Shown here piece after piece: positions 51,247 through 58,428 of a stretch of 64,000 nt of DNA. The notes under the pieces are model-generated. The model did no database searches and was not told where the DNA came from. It worked only from the letters and a program-made list of their open reading frames with translations. This DNA is from JAAXIE01 sp965263155 (lineage in GTDB: Bacteria > Chloroflexota > Dehalococcoidia > Lucifugimonadales > JAAXIE01), in NCBI GenBank assembly GCA_965263155.1, contig OZ253586.1:248001-312000 (forward strand). The letters are read 5' to 3'. Both the position numbers and the translations under genes were made by a program. The number at the start of each line of letters is the position of its first letter. The stretch's first letter is position 1.

Positions 51247-52689
51247 TTGACGACAGCAGTCGCGACCTACGCGCGTTATCGGGGCTGGCTGGTGGCCCTG
51301 TGCGCTGGGTCGGGCTTGGCCTTGGGTGCCATGGACACCGGGGTGAACGTGGCCCTACCCGCCATTACCGCCGACTTCGGCACCGACATGCAGACCATCC
51401 AGTGGATCATCGTGTCCCATGTGGCTGCACGCGCCGGGCTCTCGGTGGGGGCTGGCAGTTCGGCCGACCTTCTGGGGCTGAAGCGGGTGTTCCTAGTGGG
51501 CGCGGCCTGCAACACTGTAGCCCTGCTGGCCGTGGGCCTGACGCCCGACCTCTACGCCATCTTCGGCTTTCGGGTGTTGCAAGGCATCGGCACGGGCATA
51601 TTGCTGGCCGCCTCCCCGGCAGTGGCTGCGCAGGCCTTCCCGCCAGAGAAACGAGGCGGCGTCATGGGCATCGCCTTCTCCAGCCAAGCGTTGGGGCTGC
51701 TAGCCGCCACATTGGGAGCAGCGGTGCTGGTGGAACTTGCAGGCTGGCGTTGGATATTTCTGGCTAGAGTACCCATCAGCGCGGGTGTCTTCCTGATGGG
51801 AATGCTACTGCTTGAAAAGGACTCAAAGGGGGCCGATGGAAAGTCACTGGACATACTGGGAGCGCTAGCCTTGTCCGGCAGTCTGGTAGCCTTGGTGATA
51901 GGTCTGCATGTTGGTGGGCGTACCGGTTGGGCTGAGCCCTTGCCCATCACCATGCTGGTACTGGCTCCGGTACTGTTGGTGTTCCTGTGGCACGTAGAAC
52001 GCACGGCCTCATGGCCCGCCATGGACATGGCGCTTCTGCAAATCCGAGCCTTCGTTGCGCCTTGCATAGCCGTGATGCTGGGATGGACTGGCGTGTTCGT
52101 CATCTGGTTTATCTTCCCCTTCTACATCTCCGACATCCTGGAGCGGGGAGCGCCCGCCTTGGGAGCAATGCTGGCCACGTTGGCCGCGGGCATGTCTTCG
52201 GCCGCGCTGCTGGGCGGTTGGCTGGCAGACCGCACCCACCCCCGCCATGTTGCGGGCGTAGGCTTGGCGGTGCTGGCATGTGGCCTAGCCTGGATGGCAT
52301 ATCTGGGAGAGAACGCTGAGATATGGATGGTGGCTATCCGCATTCTGGTCACAGGATTCGGGCTAGGTCTCACCATGGCCACCGTCTACACCCTGACTCT
52401 AAACGGGGTGCCGGGAACGCGGGCCGCCACGGCTTCCGGCGCTCTGGGAGTAGCCGAATCAATGGGGCGAGTGATTTCAGTGGCGGTTTTCGGCAGCCTG
52501 TTCGCGATTAGAATGGGACACCACGAGACAGGCCTGCCTGGAGTGGAGCAATTGGACGCTGCGGCCTTCGTGGCTGCTTATCGCGAGGTGTTCCTGATGG
52601 CCGCCGGGCTGGCGGCTGCAGGTATGGTCGTCCTAGTCGGGATGCTCACGTTGGGTCGCAGAGGCGATGGGCGGACGGGCCAAGTATGA
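51247..52689 (+). CDS. MFS transporter (DHA2-type)
   Basis: A 480-residue major facilitator transporter with about 14 hydrophobic segments. AMDTGVNVALPAITADFGT at the N-terminus, FRVLQGIGTGILLAASPAVAAQAFPPEKRG near residue 105, and the C-terminal ATASGALGVAESMGRVISVAVFG are all typical of drug/solute exporters of the DHA2 type. It starts with TTG at 51247, 37 bases after the phosphatase-like gene. The substrate is unknown. Confidence 0.9.
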   Translation: MTTAVATYARYRGWLVALCAGSGLALGAMDTGVNVALPAITADFGTDMQTIQWIIVSHVAARAGLSVGAGSSADLLGLKRVFLVGAACNTVALLAVGLTPDLYAIFGFRVLQGIGTGILLAASPAVAAQAFPPEKRGGVMGIAFSSQALGLLAATLGAAVLVELAGWRWIFLARVPISAGVFLMGMLLLEKDSKGADGKSLDILGALALSGSLVALVIGLHVGGRTGWAEPLPITMLVLAPVLLVFLWHVERTASWPAMDMALLQIRAFVAPCIAVMLGWTGVFVIWFIFPFYISDILERGAPALGAMLATLAAGMSSAALLGGWLADRTHPRHVAGVGLAVLACGLAWMAYLGENAEIWMVAIRILVTGFGLGLTMATVYTLTLNGVPGTRAATASGALGVAESMGRVISVAVFGSLFAIRMGHHETGLPGVEQLDAAAFVAAYREVFLMAAGLAAAGMVVLVGMLTLGRRGDGRTGQV

Positions 52690-52697
52690 CCGTTTGC

Positions 52698-52778
52698 TAT
52701 AATCCCGTGGCGTACTCAACTCTTGGCCACGGAAACCAAAGCGGCCGTCCTAAGACGGACGCAGGGAAGTAGGCCCCT
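52698..52778 (+). promoter_or_regulatory. Extended -10 and two-hairpin leader of the EamA transporter gene
   Basis: TGC-TATAAT (52698-52703) is an extended -10 box with no clear -35. The transcript would then carry CCGTGGC...GCCACGG (7-bp stem, 14-base loop) and CCGTC-CTAA-GACGG before the TTG start at 52779. I could not match this leader to a known riboswitch. Confidence 0.35.
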
Positions 52779-53750
52779 TTGCCCCTATGGATGTTCATGG
52801 CGTTGATGGTCCCCTTTACCTTGGGGGTCGTGAATGTGATCGACAAGCTGGTGGTGGAGCGGTTCACTACCAGCATCTATGTCTACGCCTTCTGGATCGG
52901 CGTGATGGAGATACCCGTAGGCGTATTTCTCCTGTTGGGCTTCAGCCTCGACGGGCCCGACTGGTCTGCAATCTTGGGAGGCTTCCTGCTGGGCATCGTC
53001 CGGTCGGGCAGCCTGATTATGCTTCTTACTGCTCTGCGGCATGGCCAGTTGGCACGGGTCGCCCCCGTTTACTACCTTTACCCCATTATGGTGGCCCCCA
53101 TGAGTGCCATCTTCCTAAACGACAAGTTGGAACTGGTCATCTGGGGGGCGATCGTGCTCTCGGTGATGGGCGCGGGCTTGGTTACATGGCAGGGCGGCGG
53201 AGGCAACGGCCCTGCCACTCAACAAGATGGCGCAACGATGGCGCCAGCGATCCTACGCCGCCTGCGCGGGTACTTCAGTCAACCCAAGGCCCAAGGCTTC
53301 GCGCTGGTAGCCGCCTTTTTGTTCGCCTCTTCCAGCGTCGTCGCCTCGCGAGTGTTGGACACTGAACCATTCTGGGACGTTTTCGCGGCCTCACGCATCG
53401 GCTTGGGGGTCGGAGCAGGGGGAGCTGCCTTATGTACAGCCGGCGTGCGTAAACACGCGCTGGGCATGTACAAACAGCCCACGTACATGGGGCTGGTGGT
53501 GCTGAGTGAAATTACGGTTACCGGCGCGATAATGCTGAACCTGCGCGCCTTAGACTTGGGCCCAGCCTCGGAGGTGACGGCCATCGGCGCTCTGCAGCCA
53601 GCGGTGATTCTGGCCTACTCCGGAGCCCTCTTTACGCTATGGCCACGCGCTTTCACCGACTGGGTGACGACGAAGAGCATAATCACCCAAGTGCTTGGTA
53701 TAGTGGCGATCTCCACCGCTGTGGCGTTGATAGCGCTAGCACAGAGGTAG
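52779..53750 (+). CDS. EamA/DMT-family transporter
   Basis: A 323-residue membrane protein with ten hydrophobic segments in two repeated halves, the fold of drug/metabolite transporters. VVNVIDKLVVERF, then the GHGQLARVAPVYYLYPIMVAPMSAIFL-like region of helices 3-4, and the second half ATSEVTAIGALQPAVILAYSG are consistent with EamA. The TTG start at 52779 precedes an ATG at 52788. A structured leader with an extended -10 box lies directly upstream, so it may be separately regulated. Substrate unknown. Confidence 0.85.
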   Translation: MPLWMFMALMVPFTLGVVNVIDKLVVERFTTSIYVYAFWIGVMEIPVGVFLLLGFSLDGPDWSAILGGFLLGIVRSGSLIMLLTALRHGQLARVAPVYYLYPIMVAPMSAIFLNDKLELVIWGAIVLSVMGAGLVTWQGGGGNGPATQQDGATMAPAILRRLRGYFSQPKAQGFALVAAFLFASSSVVASRVLDTEPFWDVFAASRIGLGVGAGGAALCTAGVRKHALGMYKQPTYMGLVVLSEITVTGAIMLNLRALDLGPASEVTAIGALQPAVILAYSGALFTLWPRAFTDWVTTKSIITQVLGIVAISTAVALIALAQR

Positions 53751-53805
53751 GTTAGGCATCAGCACACATCCCCGCCATGAGCGCGGCTGCCCGCCATGGG
53801 TAGGA

Positions 53806-54591
53806 TCAGTTGGCCGCTACGGCTGCACCCTCTACTTGGGCGATGAACTCTGTGACCACGCGGTTGAACACCTCAGGGTGCTCGAAATAGACCGAGTGGC
53901 CGCAGTCGGGCACGATCTCCAGACGCGAGCCAGGGATGAGCGCGTGGGCCGCCTCCATGATATACGGCGGGAAGACGGCGTCCTCCTTGCCCACCATGAG
54001 CAGCGTCGGGGTCTGCATGCGGGCCAGCTCGTCGGCCTTGGGGCCTTCGCCAGAGGCGAAACCCGATATCGGGTCGGCCGCCCGTGGCGGGTTGAGCCAG
54101 TTGATTTCCAGGTAGAGGAATGTCTTCACAGGGTGATTGTCGCGGAAGGACCGCGCCAACGTCCGATCTAAGGTATCCGTAGGGGCCTTGTGCTCACGCA
54201 CCAAACTCGCCACGCTCTCGTCGCCGATGCCGCCAGTTGTATCGGCTAGCACCAGCCCTCGGGTGCGTTCGGGGTATGCCACGGCAAAGGGCAGACAGGA
54301 CAGGCCTCCCATGGATTGGGCAACCAGGAAAGCGTCCTGTATGCCAAGGTAATCCAGCAACGCCTTTAAGTCGTCCACATAGGCATGGCGTCCCGGCCCA
54401 TCGGGCACATCTTCGGATTGGCCAAAGCCTCTATGGTCGAAGGTGATGCAGCGGTAGCTCTTGGAGAAGACCGCCACCTGCTGCCACCAGCTCATATGGT
54501 TGCCGCCTCGCCCATGGGCGAACACTATGGCAGGACCCTCGCCGTTGCTCTCGTAGTAGAGGTCAATGCCGTTGATGGGAGCCTTGGGCAT
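53806..54591 (-). CDS. Alpha/beta hydrolase
   Basis: A 261-residue alpha/beta-fold hydrolase. The oxyanion region is IVFAHGRGGNHMSWW. The nucleophile elbow is VAQSMGGLS with the catalytic serine near residue 92, the acid is probably in VGKEDAVFPP, and the histidine is in PDCGHSVYFEHPEVFN. The length is typical of 2-hydroxy-6-oxo-dienoate hydrolases, haloperoxidases and many lactonases; the substrate is not deducible. It converges with the EamA gene and has its own upstream gap. Confidence 0.92.
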   Translation of the reverse strand: MPKAPINGIDLYYESNGEGPAIVFAHGRGGNHMSWWQQVAVFSKSYRCITFDHRGFGQSEDVPDGPGRHAYVDDLKALLDYLGIQDAFLVAQSMGGLSCLPFAVAYPERTRGLVLADTTGGIGDESVASLVREHKAPTDTLDRTLARSFRDNHPVKTFLYLEINWLNPPRAADPISGFASGEGPKADELARMQTPTLLMVGKEDAVFPPYIMEAAHALIPGSRLEIVPDCGHSVYFEHPEVFNRVVTEFIAQVEGAAVAAN

Positions 54592-54726
54592 GGCTTGCCT
54601 CCTGGCCCTTGATCGCTTGTTGAAAGTTCTTGCACGCCTAACCGCGCGAGTAAGGTCATACTAGCAGAAGCCAGCGCGATAGACACCCCTTCGGTATCCG
54701 ATGCCCTTAGGACGGACTAGGGTACC

Positions 54727-55590
54727 CTAGTCCGTAGCCTCAATGCCCGAGAAGAAGTCGGCTGGCACCGTGGCGCCGGGCTCGACCGGCGGGTAGCCCC
54801 GCATGAAGTGCTCCCGCCCGAGGGTCTCTGCCAGCACCTCGTGGGACACCCTCCAGTAGGGAGAGTCGACCTGCATCTGGGTGAAGTGGGACCGCAGGGA
54901 TGCCTTCTTCTGCTCCATATAGGCTGAGACATCCATGTCTAGGTGAAGCTCTTCGGGAGGCACGCCGTCGTTGCGACGCTCTACAGAGGGCAGGGGTACA
55001 TCCAACCCTGCCTCGCGGAAGCGGGTAGCCTGCGCCATTCTGAACCCCCGAGGGCGGGCACTATAGAAGAGCCGTAACGGAGAGTAAGGCTGCATTCCAT
55101 CCGCTAGCTGGTGAGGGAACGCCTGCGGGTCTCCGGCTAAGTGGAAGGCAGCTGTAGCGTGCTCTGACATGGCGCAATGGTCGGGGTGGCCGTAGAGGCC
55201 ATCGGCCCCGAAGGTAAGGACTATGTGGGGACGGAAGCGCCGCATCTCGGCCACCAGCGGCTCCACGACCTGCTCGGCTGGCACTTTGATAAAGGCTTGC
55301 GGGTGGTTGTTGGCCTCGTCACCCTGCATTCCGGAGTCCCTGTGGTACAGCAGCACCGGTTCTTGTAGGCCTAACGCTCGACAGGAGGCCTTCAGTTCCT
55401 CCCGTCGCACTTGGGGCAGAGTGTCCCGCGTGGCCGAGCCGGGCTGACGAATTTCGCCCTCCTCACCCGACGTGGCGCACACCAAGCGGACATCGATCCC
55501 GCGGGCGGTGTAACTGGCAAGGGTTCCCCCTACCGGAAAGGCCTCGTCGTCAGGATGAGCGAAACAGACCAACATTCGGTGACGGCTCAT
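54727..55590 (-). CDS. PIG-L family deacetylase
   Basis: A 287-residue zinc-dependent N-deacetylase of the LmbE/PIG-L family. The metal and catalytic site CFAHPDDEAFPVGGTLA is near residue 10, and GHPDHCAMSEHA supplies the second histidine. Relatives deacetylate N-acetylglucosaminyl derivatives, for example in mycothiol, bacillithiol or lipid synthesis; no thiol-pathway partner is in this window, so the substrate is open. The length and N-terminal start fit the family. It stands alone and is divergent from the DNA ligase gene. Confidence 0.92.
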   Translation of the reverse strand: MSRHRMLVCFAHPDDEAFPVGGTLASYTARGIDVRLVCATSGEEGEIRQPGSATRDTLPQVRREELKASCRALGLQEPVLLYHRDSGMQGDEANNHPQAFIKVPAEQVVEPLVAEMRRFRPHIVLTFGADGLYGHPDHCAMSEHATAAFHLAGDPQAFPHQLADGMQPYSPLRLFYSARPRGFRMAQATRFREAGLDVPLPSVERRNDGVPPEELHLDMDVSAYMEQKKASLRSHFTQMQVDSPYWRVSHEVLAETLGREHFMRGYPPVEPGATVPADFFSGIEATD

Positions 55591-55652
55591 GGACTCTCCC
55601 TCATGCCCTCCCCCAACTTTCCACTCAAGGGAACCATATCAGTATTGCAGAC

Positions 55653-56687
55653 GTGGGTCACGCGTTCTACCATGTACCTACCGTGACTACCCACAGTAGT
55701 TTATCAGAGAACCGTCTCGCGACCATCAGGCCGATGCTTGCCTCGCTGAGGCGGTACCCCTTTGATTCGCCCGACCACCTCTACGAACTCAAGTGGGACG
55801 GCATTCGAGCGCTGGCCTCTGTGGAGGGCGGCCGTACCACGCTCACGGACCGGAACGGGCGGGAGATCACGCATCTATTTCCCGAGCTGTCGCAAATCAA
55901 GACCCAAGGTAAGCACGACGGAACCGTGCTGGACGGCGAGATCGTCTGCTTGGACAAAGAAGGGCGTCCCTCTTTTCCATTGTTGCAAGAACGATTGGAC
56001 CGCCCCAATGCCCGCCCCAGGAATGCCCAGCCCAACTACATCGTCTTCGACGTGTTGCATGTCAACGGCCTCTCGGTGATGAACGAGCCTCTGCATCGCC
56101 GCAAGGCTCTGCTGCACCAGCTTCTGGCTTCCAGCGAGTTGGTGCAGCCCTGCGCCTATATTGAGCGGGAGGGCGAGGCTTTCTTTCACGCCACCTGCCA
56201 GCTTGGGCTGGAAGGCATAGTGGCCAAGGAGAAGTCGAGCCTGTACGCCCCAGGGAAGCGTACCTTGGCTTGGCAGAAGATAAAGCGCTGGCGGGAGTGC
56301 GAGTTCGCGATCGGAGGTTACGCCTTCGGAGGGCAAAGGGGCGAGCTGTTTGCCTCCCTGTTGTTGGGGTTGTACAACGAGCGGGGCGCATTGGAGTACG
56401 TCGGCAGCGTCGGCGCAGGCTTCAGCAAGCCGCAAGCCAAGCAAGTCTACAAGTCGATGACTAACAGGCATACCGACGTTTGCCCTTTCAACGCCCTCCC
56501 TTCCATGCAGAAATTCTTCTTCTGGTGCCGGCCTGAGTTGGTATGCCAAGTGCAATATGGTGAGTTTTCCACTGACGGCAAGCTGCGATATCCGGTCTAC
56601 TTGACCATGCGGGAGGATAAGGCCCCACCGGACTGTACACTGCAAGACGCTCCCGGCTGGCCCGAGGGGCTTTTGGGCCGGGCCTGA
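55653..56687 (+). CDS. ATP-dependent DNA ligase
   Basis: A DNA ligase of about 335 residues with the nucleotidyltransferase and OB-fold domains only. The adenylated lysine is in LYELKWDGIRALAS, followed by LTDRNGREITHLFPEL, LDGEIVCLDKEGRPSF, GLEGIVAKEKSSLYAPGKR and WQKIKRWRECEFAIGGY. The C-terminal OB part has VQYGEFSTDGKLRYPVY. The frame opens at GTG 55653; GTG 55682 or ATG 55734 (MLASLRRYPF) are better placed at the family's start. It heads a Ku-DUF72-LigD run and may act with Ku as a second end-joining ligase. Confidence 0.9.
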   Translation: MGHAFYHVPTVTTHSSLSENRLATIRPMLASLRRYPFDSPDHLYELKWDGIRALASVEGGRTTLTDRNGREITHLFPELSQIKTQGKHDGTVLDGEIVCLDKEGRPSFPLLQERLDRPNARPRNAQPNYIVFDVLHVNGLSVMNEPLHRRKALLHQLLASSELVQPCAYIEREGEAFFHATCQLGLEGIVAKEKSSLYAPGKRTLAWQKIKRWRECEFAIGGYAFGGQRGELFASLLLGLYNERGALEYVGSVGAGFSKPQAKQVYKSMTNRHTDVCPFNALPSMQKFFFWCRPELVCQVQYGEFSTDGKLRYPVYLTMREDKAPPDCTLQDAPGWPEGLLGRA

Positions 56688-56745
56688 AGCAGTATCTGAC
56701 ACAGTTCTTGGTGTGGGCTGATCACAGTTCGAGGAGGACGAAATC

Positions 56746-57630
56746 ATGGCCCGTCGTGCCATCTGGAAAGGCGCCGTGAGCTTCGGGATGGTCGCCATCC
56801 CGGTCAAGGTCTATAACGCCACTGATAGCAAGGATATTGCCTTCGTCACTCTGCACAGTTCTTGTGGCAGCCGCATCAAACAGCGCCACTACTGCCCACA
56901 TCATGAGGCCATCATCGACCAGTCGGAAGAGGTACGGGCCTACGAATACGCCAAAGAGCAGTACGTGGTGATGGAAACTGCGGACTTCGACAACTTGCCG
57001 GTGCCTTCCAAACACACCATCGAGATATCCCAGTTTGTTCAACTGGAAGCCATCGACCCCCTGTATTACGACCGCAGCTATGCCTTGGAGCCTGAGGGCG
57101 TAGGTGTGAAGCCCTTCTACCTCCTCAAGAAGGCTTTGGAGAGCACGTCTCGTGTGGCTATCGCCAAGGTGTCGCTGCGACAGAAGGAGCACCTCTGCTG
57201 CCTGCGCCCCTACGAGCACGGCCTGCTGCTGGAGACGATGCACTACCCTGAGGAGATTCGAGGCACCACCGAGTTGAACCTGCCCGAAGAGCAGGCCGCC
57301 CTCAGCGACGCAGAGGTCAATATGGCCGTAGCTCTCATCGACCAGTTGACCGCGGACTTCTCGCCTGAGGTCCACGCCGACCAGTACCGCTTCGCCTTGG
57401 AGCGAGTCATTGAGGCCAAGCTGGGGACCCCTCAAGCCGTCGCAACGCCTCCTCCGACGCCCCAAGGCAAGGTGGGCGACCTGATGGAGGCACTAAGGGC
57501 CAGCATAGAGGCCGCCAAGCGGGACAGGCCCACCACAGTCGACGCTCCGCCGCCTGCCGAACAGGTCGAGTCTCAAAACCAAGAGGAGGAGGCCCCGGAG
57601 CATGCAGTGGCCGAGGCGGCCCTCGGTTAG
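56746..57630 (+). CDS. ku: Non-homologous end-joining protein Ku
   Basis: A 294-residue bacterial Ku, which forms a homodimeric ring on double-strand ends and recruits LigD. The N-terminal signature is WKGAVSFGMVAIPVKVYNA, then HYCPHHE and YEYAKEQYVVMETADFDNLP. The core ends near residue 235; the last 50 residues are a variable charged tail with APPPAEQVESQ. The length is normal. A GGAGG lies 9 bases before the ATG. It is followed 2 bases later by the DUF72 gene, so the two are translationally linked. Confidence 0.96.
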   Translation: MARRAIWKGAVSFGMVAIPVKVYNATDSKDIAFVTLHSSCGSRIKQRHYCPHHEAIIDQSEEVRAYEYAKEQYVVMETADFDNLPVPSKHTIEISQFVQLEAIDPLYYDRSYALEPEGVGVKPFYLLKKALESTSRVAIAKVSLRQKEHLCCLRPYEHGLLLETMHYPEEIRGTTELNLPEEQAALSDAEVNMAVALIDQLTADFSPEVHADQYRFALERVIEAKLGTPQAVATPPPTPQGKVGDLMEALRASIEAAKRDRPTTVDAPPPAEQVESQNQEEEAPEHAVAEAALG

Positions 57631-57632
57631 CC

Positions 57633-58343
57633 ATGATTCTGATCGGGACCTCCGGCTACAACTACAAGGAGTGGAAGGGTAACTTCTACCCTTCCGACCT
57701 GCCGTCGACCAAGATGCTCTCCTACTACTCGGAGCGGTTCTCCACAGTGGAGGTCAACTACACCTTCTACCGCATGCCCAACGAGAAGGTGGTGGCCGGT
57801 TGGGCGCGGGAGACACCGCCCCAATTCACTTTCGCCCTCAAGGCCCCCCGGCGCATCACCCACGATGCTCGCCTCGCAAACTGCCAAGAGTTGACGGAGA
57901 TGTTCTGCAACCGGGCAGGCGTTTTGGGCGACAAGCTGGCCGTGCTGCTCTTCCAGCTTCCACCTTCACTGCGCAATGACGTGGCCGTTCTCGATGAGTT
58001 CCTGACTTGGCTGCCCCAAGACATTCGGGCGGCCTTCGAGTTTCGCAATGCCTCTTGGAACGATGATGAGGTGTTCCAGCGGCTTCGGGAACGCAACTTA
58101 GCCCTTTGCATCACCGACAGCGAGAAGGGCACGACTCCCGTGGAGGCGACCGCCGACTACGGCTACTTCCGGCTGCGAGACGAGGGGTACGAGGCCGCAG
58201 ATATCGACGGCTGGGCTGAGGCGATCGCCCAGCGAGCTAGCGTCTGGCAGGACACATACGTCTACTTCAAGCACGAGGACCAAGGAAAGGGACCGGAGTT
58301 CGCACAGCAGTTGGAGCAGAGCTTGAAAGCTCGCTCCAAATAG
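57633..58343 (+). CDS. DUF72 domain protein
   Basis: A 236-residue TIM-barrel-like protein of the DUF72 family. ILIGTSGYNYKEWKGNFYPSD is the N-terminal signature; VNYTFYRMPNEKVVAGWARETP and FTFALKAPRRITHDARL follow, and the C-terminus has DTYVYFKHEDQGKGPEFAQQL. The family is widespread and without proven function, though links to DNA damage have been suggested. Here it starts 2 bases after ku and precedes ligD by about 85 bases, which supports a role near double-strand break repair. Confidence 0.88.
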   Translation: MILIGTSGYNYKEWKGNFYPSDLPSTKMLSYYSERFSTVEVNYTFYRMPNEKVVAGWARETPPQFTFALKAPRRITHDARLANCQELTEMFCNRAGVLGDKLAVLLFQLPPSLRNDVAVLDEFLTWLPQDIRAAFEFRNASWNDDEVFQRLRERNLALCITDSEKGTTPVEATADYGYFRLRDEGYEAADIDGWAEAIAQRASVWQDTYVYFKHEDQGKGPEFAQQLEQSLKARSK

Positions 58344-58387
58344 TCGCCGCGCGGCGACTGGCTTATCGACCGCCACCTACCCACGTC

Positions 58388-58408
58388 GTAGGGGCGATTC
58401 GCCCCTAC
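58388..58408. repeat. Perfect 9-bp palindrome between DUF72 and ligD
   Basis: GTAGGGGCG-att-CGCCCCTAC. No T-run follows, so it is not a typical terminator. A similar half-site (GGGACGCCCCTACGTC) occurs at 47076-47091. Confidence 0.55.
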
Positions 58409-58428
58409 CGGGAGAACGTTGGGTTGCC

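Noticed and set aside
52740..52778. Resemblance of the EamA leader 3' end (ACGCAGGGAAG) to the end of a TPP riboswitch
   Set aside because: The 5' half of the TPP fold (CTGAGA and the P2 helix) is missing, so the match is too short.
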